A stretch of 64,000 nt of DNA from Sulfitobacter sp. 20_GPM-1509m. GTDB taxonomy: Bacteria; Pseudomonadota; Alphaproteobacteria; Rhodobacterales; Rhodobacteraceae. Both the position numbers and the translations under genes were made by a program. The notes under the pieces were generated by a model. That model worked only from the letters and a program-made list of their open reading frames with translations, had not been told where the DNA came from and ran no database searches. Positions 1 through 8,490 of this stretch are shown piece after piece. Every line of letters begins with the position of its first letter. Within the stretch, counting starts at the first letter, position 1. The stretch covers positions 487,656 through 551,655 of the forward strand of contig NZ_JIBC01000006.1 of the NCBI RefSeq assembly GCF_000620505.1. The letters run 5' to 3'.

Positions 1-435
1 GAACCCGTGCCTGGCGTCCAGATCGACAGCCCTGCGCTGATGCGCTGTGAAACGGCGGTGGCGCTTGGCACGTGGATGCGTGATTTCGTGACGCCCGCCG
101 CGGCCACGCTGAAACGCGGACCGGTTGTCACGCTGGCCAAGGGCAGCGGCTATCAGTGCCGCCGTCGCAACAACCTGCCCGACGGCAAGCTGTCCGAGCA
201 TGCCTATGGCAATGCCATCGACATCATGGCCTTTGGTTTCAAGGACGGATCACAGATCAAGGTCGTCCCGCGCGAGCGTGAAGGATCGCGCGAGGAGAGC
301 TTTCAGGACGCGGTGCGTGCTACGGCTTGCTTGTATTTCTCGACCGTTCTGGGGCCGGGATCGGATGAGGCGCACAGCGACCATCTGCATCTGGACGTGA
401 TCGCCCGAGATGGCGGCTTTCGCCTCTGCCAGTGA
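1..435 (+). CDS. Extensin family protein, C-terminal part (cut by window start)
   Basis: The frame is open from base 1 to the TGA at 433-435, so the gene begins upstream; an in-frame GTG at 7 is probably internal. The 144 visible residues match the extensin-like C-terminal domain, which has an M15-peptidase-like layout: YQCRRRN, then SEHAYGNAIDI, then HSDHLHLD carry the His/Asp residues expected to bind zinc, and cysteines at CRRR, ACLYF and the terminal LCQ could form disulfides. Family members are exported and probably act at the cell wall; the substrate is not known. The gene runs convergently into gap1 with no base between the stop codons. Confidence 0.85.
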   Translation, partial: EPVPGVQIDSPALMRCETAVALGTWMRDFVTPAAATLKRGPVVTLAKGSGYQCRRRNNLPDGKLSEHAYGNAIDIMAFGFKDGSQIKVVPREREGSREESFQDAVRATACLYFSTVLGPGSDEAHSDHLHLDVIARDGGFRLCQ

Positions 436-1434
436 TTACTTTGCGTTGGCCATCGCCAGCGCGGTGTCCAGCATCCGGTTGGAAAAGCCCCATTCGTTGT
501 CGTACCACGACAGGATGCGCACCAGGGTGCCGTTCTGCACATGGGTCTGAACCAGTGCCACGGTCGAGCTGGCGGGAGTGTGGTTGAAATCCACCGACAC
601 CAGCGGGCGGGCTTCGACCTCCAGCACGCCACCCGAGGCGCGGGCGGCTTTGGACAGGGCGGCGTTCACCCCAGCGATGTCGGTCTCTTTCGCCACTTCG
701 ACGGTCAGGTCCACGCAGGAGACGTTGGGCGTGGGCACCCGCAACGAGGTGCCAAAGATCAGCCCGTCCAGTTCCGGCATCACCAGACCGATGGCCTTGG
801 CCGCACCGGTCGAGGTGGGCACCATCGACAGCGCCGCGGCCCGGCCCCGCGCCAGATCGCTGGCGGCACGGTCATGGGTGGGCTGGCCGCCGGTATAGGC
901 GTGGATCGTGGTCATGGTGCCGCGCAGGATGCCGAATTCTTCGTGCAGCGCCTTGCACAGCGGGGCCAGACAGTTGGTGGTGCACGATGCATTCGACACG
1001 ATCTTATCGTCTGCGGTCAGGATGTCGTGGTTCACACCATAGACAATGGTTTTCATCTCGCCCTTGCCGGGGGCCGAGATCAGCACCTTGTCGCTGCCGT
1101 TTTTCAGGTGCGCGCCTGCGGTCTCGTCGGTCTTGAAAAACCCTGTGCATTCCAGCGCGATGTCCACGTCACCCCAGTCCAGCTCGGCGGGGTCGCGTTC
1201 GGCGCTCATGCGGATGGGGCCTGCGCCCACGTCCAGCGTGTCACCGGTCAGGGTGACAGTGCCGTTATAGCGACCGTGGACGCTGTCGAATTCAAACAGA
1301 TGCGCATTGGTGGCAGGGTCGGCCAGATCGTTGATGGCAACAACCTGCAGGTCGTCGCCGCCGCGCTCCATCAGCGCACGCAGCACGTTGCGCCCGATAC
1401 GTCCGAAGCCGTTGATTGCGATTTTCGTGGTCAT
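436..1434 (-). CDS. gap: Type I glyceraldehyde-3-phosphate dehydrogenase (first copy)
   Basis: GAPDH oxidises glyceraldehyde-3-phosphate to 1,3-bisphosphoglycerate in glycolysis and runs in reverse in gluconeogenesis. The 332-residue product has the Rossmann start INGFGRIGRN, the catalytic SNASCTTNCLAPL with its active cysteine, and the ending WYDNEWGFSNRM, at normal family length. VVAINDL keeps the acidic residue after strand 2 that favours NAD. I start at the ATG at 1434 because the protein then begins MTTKIAINGFG; an upstream in-frame ATG at 1494 would add 20 unrelated residues and cover a palindrome (1454-1465). A second gap gene lies 330 bases upstream on the same strand. Confidence 0.95.
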   Translation of the reverse strand: MTTKIAINGFGRIGRNVLRALMERGGDDLQVVAINDLADPATNAHLFEFDSVHGRYNGTVTLTGDTLDVGAGPIRMSAERDPAELDWGDVDIALECTGFFKTDETAGAHLKNGSDKVLISAPGKGEMKTIVYGVNHDILTADDKIVSNASCTTNCLAPLCKALHEEFGILRGTMTTIHAYTGGQPTHDRAASDLARGRAAALSMVPTSTGAAKAIGLVMPELDGLIFGTSLRVPTPNVSCVDLTVEVAKETDIAGVNAALSKAARASGGVLEVEARPLVSVDFNHTPASSTVALVQTHVQNGTLVRILSWYDNEWGFSNRMLDTALAMANAK

Positions 1435-1453
1435 GATCCGCCCCCATTTTTCG

Positions 1454-1465
1454 GTTAGCGCTAAC
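1454..1465. promoter_or_regulatory. LacI-type operator palindrome upstream of gap1
   Basis: GTTAGCGCTAAC is a perfect 12-base palindrome 20 bases before the gap1 ATG. Even-length palindromes with a central CG are typical LacI-family operators. A degenerate copy lies before gap2. Inference: a central-carbon LacI regulator, such as a CceR-type protein, controls both genes. Confidence 0.6.
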
Positions 1466-1545
1466 ATAGAGGGGGCGATCATATTGTCAACCACGCGCGC
1501 AGAGCGACGCTGTCGCGGTCCATCAAAGTCAAAAAGGGCAGGGCG

Positions 1546-1689
1546 TCAGCGCCAGAAGGCCAACCATTCGATCAGGTCGAACAGCTCTTTGCCCAGGAAC
1601 AATAGATTGGCGCTGTCGTTGGCGAACACGTCATAGCTGATCCAGGCGATCAGGATGGCGGCCAGAATCAGCGACAGGGTGTTGGTCAT
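1546..1689 (-). CDS. Small hydrophobic membrane protein (47 aa) between the gap genes
   Basis: This 47-residue frame starts at the ATG at 1689 and has one membrane segment near the N-terminus (about residues 4-20) followed by an amphipathic tail rich in Leu, Phe and Trp that ends in LAFWR. It lies in the gap between the two GAPDH genes on the same strand, 75 bases past the gap2 stop and 111 bases before the gap1 start, so it may share the gap2 transcript. I have the impression that similar peptides occur next to gap in other Rhodobacterales, but cannot check that here. No function is assigned. A longer in-frame opening from 1836 overlaps gap2 and looks spurious. Confidence 0.6.
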   Translation of the reverse strand: MTNTLSLILAAILIAWISYDVFANDSANLLFLGKELFDLIEWLAFWR

Positions 1690-1763
1690 AGGGGCAAAGC
1701 TCAAACAAAAAGGGCAGGGCCGTTGTGACAGCCCCGCCCCGATCCCGCAAGTGGCGGTGAATT

Positions 1764-2765
1764 TTACGACAGACGGCCCATGGCCACGGCGACATCCGCC
1801 ATGCGGCACGAGAACGCCCATTCGTTGTCGTACCATGCCAGCACGCGCACCAGGTTGCCGCCTGTGACCTTGGTCTGGTCAGGGGCAAAGATCGACGAAT
1901 GTTCGGTGTGGTTGAAATCGACCGAGACTTTCTGTTCGTCATCATAGGCCAGCACGCGGCTCATCGGACCCTCGGAGGCGGCCTTCATGGCGGCGTTCAC
2001 TTCGTCCACGGTCACGTCGCGGCCCGCGACAAAGGTCAGGTCCACAGCCGAGACATTGGGCGTGGGCACGCGCATGGCGGTGCCGTCCAGTTTGCCCGCC
2101 AGCTTCGGCAGCACTTCACCCAGCGCCTTGGCGGCACCGGTCGAGGTGGGGATGATGCTCATCGCGGCGGCGCGGGCGCGGTACAGATCGCTGTGGCGCT
2201 TGTCCAGCGTCGGCTGGTCGCCGGTATAGCTGTGAATGGTGGTCATCAGGCCGCTTTCGATGCCGAACGCATCGTCCAGCGCCTTGGCCAGCGGGGCAAG
2301 GCAGTTGGTGGTGCACGACCCGTTGCTGACCATGCGGTCGATCTTGGTCAGCTCCTTGTCGTTGACGCCGTAGACCACGGTGCGGTCCACGTTCTTGCCG
2401 GGGGCCGACAACAGGACCTTGCCTGCGCCACGCTCAAGGTGGGTTTTCGCTTTCAGGCCGTCGTTGAACATGCCGGTGCATTCCAGAACGACATCACAGC
2501 CCTCCCAGTCCAGCGCGTCCATGTCATAGGTGGACATCACGTCGATGGGGCCACGGCCCAGGTCCAGGGTGTTTTCACCAATTTCGACCATGCCGGGGAA
2601 TGCGCCATGCACCGAATCGTATTTGATCAGGTGTGCAGCACTTTTCAGCGGGCCGGTGGCGTTCAGTTTGACGACCTGAATGTCGTTGCGGCCGCTTGCG
2701 GCGATGTGGGACAGGGTGCAGCGGCCGATGCGGCCAAACCCGTTGATGCCAACTCTGATGGTCAT
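1764..2765 (-). CDS. gap: Type I glyceraldehyde-3-phosphate dehydrogenase (second copy)
   Basis: This 333-residue GAPDH paralogue has INGFGRIGRC, the catalytic SNGSCTTNCLAPL and WYDNEWAFSCRM. After the second beta strand it reads VVKLNATGP instead of the VVAINDL of copy 1, so the acidic residue that discriminates against NADP is replaced by alanine, as in gluconeogenic GapB enzymes (for example INAS in Bacillus subtilis GapB). I infer NADP use, or dual specificity, and a gluconeogenic or NADPH-forming role. The ATG at 2765 gives MTIRVGINGFG; an upstream ATG at 2828 has no family support. A degenerate copy of the gap1 palindrome lies upstream at 2842-2854. Confidence 0.93.
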   Translation of the reverse strand: MTIRVGINGFGRIGRCTLSHIAASGRNDIQVVKLNATGPLKSAAHLIKYDSVHGAFPGMVEIGENTLDLGRGPIDVMSTYDMDALDWEGCDVVLECTGMFNDGLKAKTHLERGAGKVLLSAPGKNVDRTVVYGVNDKELTKIDRMVSNGSCTTNCLAPLAKALDDAFGIESGLMTTIHSYTGDQPTLDKRHSDLYRARAAAMSIIPTSTGAAKALGEVLPKLAGKLDGTAMRVPTPNVSAVDLTFVAGRDVTVDEVNAAMKAASEGPMSRVLAYDDEQKVSVDFNHTEHSSIFAPDQTKVTGGNLVRVLAWYDNEWAFSCRMADVAVAMGRLS

Positions 2766-2841
2766 GGTCTGCGTCCTTATGTGGGATGTTGAGGGCTGTA
2801 TAGCGACAGGCCAAAATGGGCGAAACACCTGAAAACAAGCT

Positions 2842-2854
2842 GTTAGCGATAAAC
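2842..2854. promoter_or_regulatory. Possible degenerate LacI-type operator upstream of gap2
   Basis: GTTAGCGATAAAC resembles the perfect GTTAGCGCTAAC before gap1, keeping the GTTAGCG half. It lies 77 bases upstream of the gap2 start. The resemblance suggests a shared regulator, but a single imperfect site is weak evidence. Confidence 0.35.
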
Positions 2855-2938
2855 CTGTGACCCATTTGCTGCGTTTGGACGTTTGTCTTTCGCGTGGTCA
2901 GTGTTAGCTCTGTAGCCAGGCACTTTGAAAGGAACGAC

Positions 2939-3919
2939 ATGAGCGGACTACTGGCCCTATTGGACGACGTGGCAGCGATTGCCAAAGTGGCGGCGGCCTC
3001 GGTCGATGACGTGATCGGGCAGGCGGCCAAGGCCAGTGCCAAGGCAGCCGGTGCCGTGATCGACGATGCCGCCGTGACGCCAAAATATGTGACCGGTTTC
3101 GCCGCCGAGCGCGAACTGCCGATCATCTGGCGGATTGCCAAGGGTTCGCTGCGCAACAAGCTGGTGTTCCTGCTGCCTGCGGGGCTGGCGCTGAACCAGT
3201 TTGCACCCTGGGCGATCACGCCGCTGTTGATGCTGGGCGGTTGTTACCTGTGTTTCGAGGGGGCCGAGAAGATTGCCCACGCGGTCGGTGTCGGCGGCAA
3301 GGGGCATGAGGATCACCCCAAGGCCAAACAGGAACCCGTCGATCCCGCACGTCTCGAAGAGGAAAAGGCCAAGGGCGCGATCAAGACCGATTTCATCCTG
3401 TCCGCCGAGATCATGACAATTGCACTGGCGGCAATTCCCGAAAGCAACTTCTGGATGGAAGCGGCGACGCTGGCCGGGGCTGCGATCATCATTACGCTGG
3501 TGGTCTACGGCGCGGTCGGGTTGATCGTGAAAGCGGATGACGTTGGGCTGGCCATGGCCAATCGCGGGCGTCTGGGGGTGACCCGGTCATTGGGGCGCGG
3601 GATTGTTCATGCGATGCCTTGGGTGCTCAAGACGCTTCTGGTGGTCGGCACGGCGGCGATGCTGTGGGTGGGCGGCAATATCATCATCCACGGGCTTGAG
3701 GTGCTGGGCTATGACACCTTGGGGCATTTCACCCATGATTGGGCGGCGGCTGCCGGTCATGCGGTCAGCGAGACCTGGACTGGTGTGGTCGAATGGGGAA
3801 CCAAGGCGACGATGGACGGGATTTTCGGCCTCGGGCTGGGTCTGGTGCTGATCCCGATTGGCGAGAAGATCATCACACCGCTGTGGCGCGCCGTCTTTCA
3901 TCGTGACGCGGCGGCCTGA
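2939..3919 (+). CDS. DUF808 family membrane protein (YedI-like)
   Basis: The 326-residue product starts MSGLLALLDDVAAIAK and continues with the DUF808 signature: a conserved N-terminal helix (AKVAAASVDDVIGQA), DDAAVTPKYVTGF, RELPIIWRIAKGS, then several hydrophobic segments (about residues 90-110, 160-185, 225-250 and 285-305). It is an inner-membrane protein of unknown function; E. coli YedI is the usual reference. The ATG at 2939 fits the family start and follows a GAAAGGA ribosome site; an upstream GTG at 2894 is rejected. It is divergent from gap2 and convergent with tkt, sharing a hairpin terminator with it. Confidence 0.88.
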   Translation: MSGLLALLDDVAAIAKVAAASVDDVIGQAAKASAKAAGAVIDDAAVTPKYVTGFAAERELPIIWRIAKGSLRNKLVFLLPAGLALNQFAPWAITPLLMLGGCYLCFEGAEKIAHAVGVGGKGHEDHPKAKQEPVDPARLEEEKAKGAIKTDFILSAEIMTIALAAIPESNFWMEAATLAGAAIIITLVVYGAVGLIVKADDVGLAMANRGRLGVTRSLGRGIVHAMPWVLKTLLVVGTAAMLWVGGNIIIHGLEVLGYDTLGHFTHDWAAAAGHAVSETWTGVVEWGTKATMDGIFGLGLGLVLIPIGEKIITPLWRAVFHRDAAA

Positions 3920-3944
3920 GGCAAAAGCCGCAGCTGAATGCAAA

Positions 3945-3975
3945 ACGGGCCGGTGAGGAGATCTCACCGGCCCGT
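3945..3975. terminator. Bidirectional hairpin terminator between the DUF808 gene and tkt
   Basis: Thirteen-base perfect arms (ACGGGCCGGTGAG and its complement) flank a five-base loop between two convergent stop codons. T/A tracts on both sides are short, so efficiency is uncertain. Confidence 0.75.
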
Positions 3976-3999
3976 CGCATTTCGTGACCCAAGGTCAGA

Positions 4000-6018
4000 T
4001 CAAAGCAATGCCTTGGCCTTGGCCACGACGTTCTCTGCGGTGATCCCGAACTTTTCGAACAACTCTTCCGCAGGGGCGGAGGCGCCGAACCGGTCCATGC
4101 CGACAAAATCGGCCTTGCCCGCGCGGCCACGCTCGCCCAGCAACCACTGGTCCCAGCCCTGGCGCACGGCGGCTTCGATGCCGATGCGCACGGCGCTGCC
4201 CGCGGGCAGAACCTTGCGGCGATAGGTTTCGTCTTGCTCAGCGAACAGCTCCATGCAGGGCATGGACACGACGCGCGTACCGATCCCGTCCGCCTGCAGC
4301 GCCTCGCGGGCCTTCAGCGCGACCTCGACTTCGGAGCCGGTGGCAATCAGGATCACCTGACGCTTGCCTTCAGCCTCGGCCAGAACATAAGCGCCCTGTG
4401 CGGTCAGGTTCTTGTTCTTGTGTTCGGTCCGCACGGTCGGCAGGCCCTGACGGGTCAGCGACAGAACCGACGGCGTGGTTTTCGAGGTCAGCGCGACCTC
4501 CCAGGCCTCGGCTGTCTCGATGGTGTCGGCGGGACGGAACACATAGGTGTTGGGCGTCGCGCGGCTGATCGCCAGATGTTCGACCGGCTGGTGGGTCGGG
4601 CCGTCTTCGCCCAGACCGATGCTGTCATGCGTCATGACAAATACCGTAGGCACCTGCATCAACGCTGCCAGACGCATGGCGGGGCGGGCGTAGTCGGTGA
4701 AACACATGAACGTGCCGCCATAGGGACGCATCCCGCCATGCAGCGCCATGCCGTTCATGGCCGAAGACATGCCGTGCTCGCGGATGCCCCAATAGACATA
4801 ACGCCCCTTGCGGTTGTCCACGTCAAAGACACCCAGATCACCGGTCTTGGTGTTGTTCGAACCAGTCAGGTCAGCCGAACCACCGACAGTCTCGGGCATG
4901 ATCGGGTTGATGACCTCCAGAACCTTTTCGCTGCTGGCGCGGGTGGCCAGCTTGGGTGCGCTTTCCGACATCTGCTTTTTGAACGCCTTGATGGTGGCGC
5001 TCAGCTTGCGGGGGGCGTCCAGCGCATAGGCGCGCTCGAATTGGGCGCGCTTGGCGTTGCTGATCGCTTCCATGCGGGCCTGCCAGTCGGCATGTTCCGC
5101 AGCACCACGTTTGCCGATGGCCTCCCATGCGGCTTTGACATCCGCGGGGATTTCAAACGGGCCGGTGGTCCAGCCATAGGCAGCCTTGGCCGCTGTCAAC
5201 TGTTCGGGATCGGTCAGCGCGCCGTGACCTTTCGAGGTGTCCTGCGCCGCGTGACCCAGAGCGATGTGCGTCTTGCACGCAATCATCGTGGGCTTGCTGC
5301 CCTTCTTGGCCTGCGTCAGGGCGGCGTCGATTTCGTCGGGGTTGTGGCCGTCAATCTCGATCACCTGCCAGCCGGCGGATTTGAAACGCGCCACCTGATC
5401 GGTGCGGTCGCTCAGTTCCACAGTGCCGTCGATGGTGATGTTGTTGTTGTCCCACATCACGATCAGCTTGCCCAGCTTGTGACGCCCCGCAAGGGTGATC
5501 GCCTCCTGGCTGACGCCTTCCATCAGGCAGCCGTCGCCCGCGATGACATAGGTATAGTGATCGACAACCTTGCGCCCGTATTGCGCGCGCTGCATTTCTT
5601 CTGCCATGGCAAAGCCGACCGAATTGGCAATGCCCTGACCCAGCGGGCCGGTGGTGGTTTCGATCGCATCGGCCAGGAAGTTTTCAGGGTGGCCCGCAGT
5701 GCGTGCGCCCATCTGGCGGAAGTTCTTGATTTCCTCGATGGGGAACTGCGCGTCGCCCACAAGGTACAGCAGCGAATACAGCAGCATCGAGCCATGGCCT
5801 GCCGACAGGATGAACCGGTCGCGGTCCGGCCAGTTGGGGGCCGAAGCGTCAAACTTCAGATGTTTTTCAAACAAAACGGTGGCAACATCAGCCATGCCCA
5901 TCGGCATGCCCGAGTGACCGGAGTTGGCAGCGGCGACCGCGTCCAGGGTCAGCGCACGGATGGCGGTGGCTTTGGACCAGTGGTCAGGGTTGGCGTTTGC
6001 AAGTGCTTTGAGATCCAC
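4000..6018 (-). CDS. tkt: Transketolase
   Basis: Transketolase moves two-carbon ketol units between sugar phosphates in the pentose phosphate and, where present, Calvin pathways, using thiamine diphosphate. The product has the N-terminal substrate histidines ([11 protein letters not shown]), the ThDP/Mg motif GDGCLMEG to DNNNITIDG, the central WGIREHGM with the catalytic Glu, and the C-terminal SMPCMELF region. A GTG start at 6018 gives 672 residues ([14 protein letters not shown]) and has AAAGGA eight bases upstream. An ATG at 6063 would add 15 residues without a ribosome site, so I prefer GTG. It is near the gap genes, which suits carbon metabolism. Confidence 0.93.
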   Translation of the reverse strand: MDLKALANANPDHWSKATAIRALTLDAVAAANSGHSGMPMGMADVATVLFEKHLKFDASAPNWPDRDRFILSAGHGSMLLYSLLYLVGDAQFPIEEIKNFRQMGARTAGHPENFLADAIETTTGPLGQGIANSVGFAMAEEMQRAQYGRKVVDHYTYVIAGDGCLMEGVSQEAITLAGRHKLGKLIVMWDNNNITIDGTVELSDRTDQVARFKSAGWQVIEIDGHNPDEIDAALTQAKKGSKPTMIACKTHIALGHAAQDTSKGHGALTDPEQLTAAKAAYGWTTGPFEIPADVKAAWEAIGKRGAAEHADWQARMEAISNAKRAQFERAYALDAPRKLSATIKAFKKQMSESAPKLATRASSEKVLEVINPIMPETVGGSADLTGSNNTKTGDLGVFDVDNRKGRYVYWGIREHGMSSAMNGMALHGGMRPYGGTFMCFTDYARPAMRLAALMQVPTVFVMTHDSIGLGEDGPTHQPVEHLAISRATPNTYVFRPADTIETAEAWEVALTSKTTPSVLSLTRQGLPTVRTEHKNKNLTAQGAYVLAEAEGKRQVILIATGSEVEVALKAREALQADGIGTRVVSMPCMELFAEQDETYRRKVLPAGSAVRIGIEAAVRQGWDQWLLGERGRAGKADFVGMDRFGASAPAEELFEKFGITAENVVAKAKALL

Positions 6019-6277
6019 GGCAGCAGTCCTTTGGCTGGAAATGGCGAGCTTGCCACGCTCCATATCAGCCCAAGGGCAGGGGTCAAGCGCCCGAGGCCAT
6101 CCGCGCAGTCCCGCACATCAAGGCCTGCCCGCAAGTCGTTGATCGCAAAGAGGGCGAATTTTGGGTACCGTTTCGCTAGACTTTGCCTATTGGGGGCTGC
6201 CCGAGCGATTCGCCGGTGGCCAAAGCGTGAAAAACGATAGAGAAACGGTACAAGCCGAACGCAAACAGGGACGACGG

Positions 6278-6787
6278 ATGAGCGATATAATCGAGTTGCA
6301 GCGCCGGATCATGGCCGCGATGGACCGTGTGGCCAGCGGGCTGGGAGAATTGTCAGGCACCGGGGGCGGCGACGCAGCCACCCAGCAGGCGCTGGAAGAC
6401 GAAAAGATTGTCAACGCACAGCTGACGGAGCGCATCCGCATGCTGAGCCAGCGGCACGAAAACGATATGGCCAAGCTGCGCGAGACAACACAGAGCACGC
6501 AGGCACAGCTGGCGAAGCTGGACGCGGACCTGCAAAAGCTGCGCAAGGCGAACACGCAACTGTCGCAATCCAATCAGGCCTTGCGTGATGCCAATGCCGC
6601 AGGCGTGGCCGAGCCGCACCTGATCAACAAGGCAATGATGGCCGAGCTTGAGGCGCTGCGTGCGGCCCGCGCGGCGGACATCTCGGAAGCCAATACGATC
6701 ATCGCGGCGATGACGCCCCTGCTGCAGGACGCGCCCGGTGACGAGACAGCCGCAGAAGCCCAAGCCAAGCCAGAAGGAGACGCCTGA
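6278..6787 (+). CDS. Coiled-coil protein of unknown function, coupled to zapA
   Basis: This 169-residue acidic protein begins MSDIIELQRRIMAAMDRVASG. From about residue 40 to 115 it is a heptad-patterned coiled coil (ALEDEKIVNAQLTERIRM and the following Gln/Lys-rich stretch), ending in an Ala/Asp/Glu-rich tail. Its TGA (6785-6787) overlaps the zapA ATG by one base, so the two are translationally coupled. Long coiled coils are common in ZapA/ZapB-type divisome partners. A role with ZapA at the FtsZ ring is inferred from context only; I see no defined domain. The start is the ATG at 6278, after CAGGGACG. Confidence 0.75.
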   Translation: MSDIIELQRRIMAAMDRVASGLGELSGTGGGDAATQQALEDEKIVNAQLTERIRMLSQRHENDMAKLRETTQSTQAQLAKLDADLQKLRKANTQLSQSNQALRDANAAGVAEPHLINKAMMAELEALRAARAADISEANTIIAAMTPLLQDAPGDETAAEAQAKPEGDA

Positions 6788-7191
6788 TGCCCGAAGTGAT
6801 CATTTCCATCGGGGGCCGCCAGTTCGAAGTGGCCTGTCAGGAGGGCGAGGACGCCTATCTGCATTCCGCCGCCAAGATGCTGGACGACGAGGCCAAGGTG
6901 CTGTCCGACCAAGTGGGCCGGATGCCCGAGGCGCGGATGCTGCTGATGGCGGGCCTGATGCTGGCAGACAAGACCGCCAGCGTCGAGGACCGCGTGGCCG
7001 AGATCCAGGCCAAGCTGGACGAGCGCGAGGCGGAGCTGGAAGGGCTGCGCAACCAGGTGATCGAGCCCGAGCGGATCGAGGTCCCGGTAGTGCCGCAATC
7101 TGTGACGGATACGCTGGCCGAACTGGCCGCACGGGCCGAGTCGCTGGCCGAAGAGGTGCAGGAACGGCTGGACGGGACCTACGAGGGATAA
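6787..7191 (+). CDS. zapA: Cell division protein ZapA
   Basis: ZapA crosslinks and stabilises FtsZ filaments at the division site. The 134-residue product has the typical N-terminal globular start EVIISIGGRQFEVACQEGED, then YLHSAAKMLDDEAK, followed by a long C-terminal coiled coil (about residues 40-90), as in the ZapA family. It is slightly longer than E. coli ZapA through an Ala/Glu-rich tail. It overlaps the upstream coiled-coil gene by one base. The region after it contains strong secondary structure and is where 6S RNA lies in many proteobacteria. Confidence 0.85.
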   Translation: MPEVIISIGGRQFEVACQEGEDAYLHSAAKMLDDEAKVLSDQVGRMPEARMLLMAGLMLADKTASVEDRVAEIQAKLDEREAELEGLRNQVIEPERIEVPVVPQSVTDTLAELAARAESLAEEVQERLDGTYEG

Positions 7192-7491
7192 ATTCTCTTT
7201 TATTCAGGCGCTTGGCCGCAATACCTCATTCGTTCGATAAAGCGTGCCAAAGCCCGGAATCAAGGCACGCAGTGCCGCCGGGCAGCGCCCGACCGCCCTC
7301 TGGGCGGGCGCTTCCTCACCGTCTTGAGATTCAGCAGCCCCATGCCAAAGACGAAACATAAAGTGCCAGTTAACTAAGTTATTGATGCCCACCCGCGGTC
7401 GGGCGCTGCCCTATGTGGCAAGGTCGTTCTGGGCTTTTTCAGACCTTCCTCACAGACTGAGAATGCAAGGCCTGCGGGCGTTTAATATGCA
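7192..7491. other. Gene-free 300-base region after zapA with strong inverted repeats
   Basis: No coding frame looks real here. GCGTGCC (7242-7248) pairs with 7264-7270. A perfect 17-base arm at 7280-7296 pairs with 7395-7411, enclosing 98 bases. A small hairpin, CGCCC with GGGCG, sits just inside the left arm. AAGGTC near 7420 pairs with GACCTT near 7441. Confidence 0.7.
7280..7411 (+). ncRNA. Candidate structured RNA at the 6S RNA position (strand assumed)
   Basis: A 132-base segment is closed by a perfect 17-base stem (GGGCAGCGCCCGACCGC and its complement). It starts 88 bases after zapA, the usual position of ssrS (6S RNA). A long closing stem around an open interior fits 6S RNA loosely, but I could not identify conserved 6S bubble sequences. 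It could equally be a palindromic repeat element or another small RNA. Confidence 0.35.
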
Positions 7492-8010
7492 TTATTGAAC
7501 TGAACCGAACCGATAGGCATAAACGTTGTTCAGATAGCCCTCGTCGCCGATACGAAAATGCGTTTCGCCAACTTTCTCAAAGCCTTGGGACAGGTAGAAT
7601 GCGATAGCCGGATCATTTTCGGCATTGGTTGTCAGCCAGACAGATTGAAAATTGCAATCGCGGCAATGGTCCAGCGCTGCCTTCAGAAGCTGTGTCCCGA
7701 TCCCTTTGCCATGATGGCGCGGTTGCACATAGAATGTCGCAATCTCCATGTTCGAACACCGTTCAACGGGAGCCGGGCTTGATGAGGCGACACAAATAAA
7801 TCCGTCGATCCCCTCTGCATTGTCGGAAACAAGGATGAACCAGTCAGGATCGTCGATCAGTGCCGCGATCTTCGCGGTGGTGAACTGTTCAAGAACGTAG
7901 TCGGCAAAGAACCCGTTCACACCGCGTTTCAGATAAGTGCCAACCCAAACCTCGATCGAGATCGCCGCGATGCTGGATGCATCTGAGATGTCGGGTGCGC
8001 GCAAAGCCAT
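7492..8010 (-). CDS. GNAT family N-acetyltransferase
   Basis: The 172-residue product follows the GNAT fold: an N-terminal RAPDISDASSIAAISIEVW segment, strand 4 (NMEIATFYVQP), and the acetyl-CoA pyrophosphate loop RHHGKGIGTQLL, which matches R/Q-x-x-G-x-G/A, then NAENDPAIAFYLSQGFEKVG. It would acetylate an amine on a small molecule or protein; the substrate cannot be read from sequence. The ATG at 8010 gives the usual family N-terminus. The frame is open to 8109 but no good ribosome site marks either start. It lies downstream of the grxD terminator, so it is probably transcribed separately. Confidence 0.85.
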   Translation of the reverse strand: MALRAPDISDASSIAAISIEVWVGTYLKRGVNGFFADYVLEQFTTAKIAALIDDPDWFILVSDNAEGIDGFICVASSSPAPVERCSNMEIATFYVQPRHHGKGIGTQLLKAALDHCRDCNFQSVWLTTNAENDPAIAFYLSQGFEKVGETHFRIGDEGYLNNVYAYRFGSVQ

Positions 8011-8075
8011 AGGTGGAGAAAGGCCAAGTTCTTTTGGATGTTCAAGGCATAATCTGCGGGACGATATCTGTCGAA

Positions 8076-8106
8076 ACGAAAAAGGGCCGGCACAAGGCCA
8101 GCCCTT
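8076..8106 (-). terminator. Rho-independent terminator of the bolA-grxD operon
   Basis: Read on the minus strand, AAGGGC pairs with GCCCTT, with an inner GGC/GCC pair past one mismatch, and is followed by TTTTTCGTTT. It lies 22 bases past the grxD stop. Confidence 0.85.
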
Positions 8107-8127
8107 CAACGTCAGTTTGAAACCGCC

Positions 8128-8490
8128 TCAGCCGTTAGCTTCGCGGATCTTTTCTGCGGCGTCCTTGTCGTAAGCCACGCCGTTCTGTTCGAACAACGTG
8201 TCCAGCTCGCCCGATAGGGTCATCTCGGTGATGATGTCGCAGCCGCCGACGAATTCGCCCTTGACGTAAAGCTGGGGGATCGTCGGCCAGTCGGAGTAGT
8301 CCTTGATGCCCTGGCGGATACCGTCATCGGCCAGCACGTTCACGTCGGTGAACTCGACGCCCATATAGTTCAGCACCCCGGCCACACGGCTGGAAAAACC
8401 GCATTGCGGCATGGATTTGGTGCCCTTCATGAACAGCACAACGTCGTTGCTGGTCACGGTGTCTTTGATCTGTGTTGTTGCATCGGTCAT
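8128..8490 (-). CDS. grxD: Monothiol glutaredoxin, Grx4 type
   Basis: Grx4-type glutaredoxins bind a [2Fe-2S] cluster with glutathione, usually in a complex with BolA, and take part in Fe-S delivery and iron sensing. The 120-residue product has [14 protein letters not shown] with the monothiol CGFS active site, [19 protein letters not shown] with the cis-proline and glutathione-binding residues, and normal family length. Its ATG overlaps the TGA of the small membrane protein gene by four bases, and bolA lies just before that, so all three form one operon. Confidence 0.95.
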   Translation of the reverse strand: MTDATTQIKDTVTSNDVVLFMKGTKSMPQCGFSSRVAGVLNYMGVEFTDVNVLADDGIRQGIKDYSDWPTIPQLYVKGEFVGGCDIITEMTLSGELDTLFEQNGVAYDKDAAEKIREANG

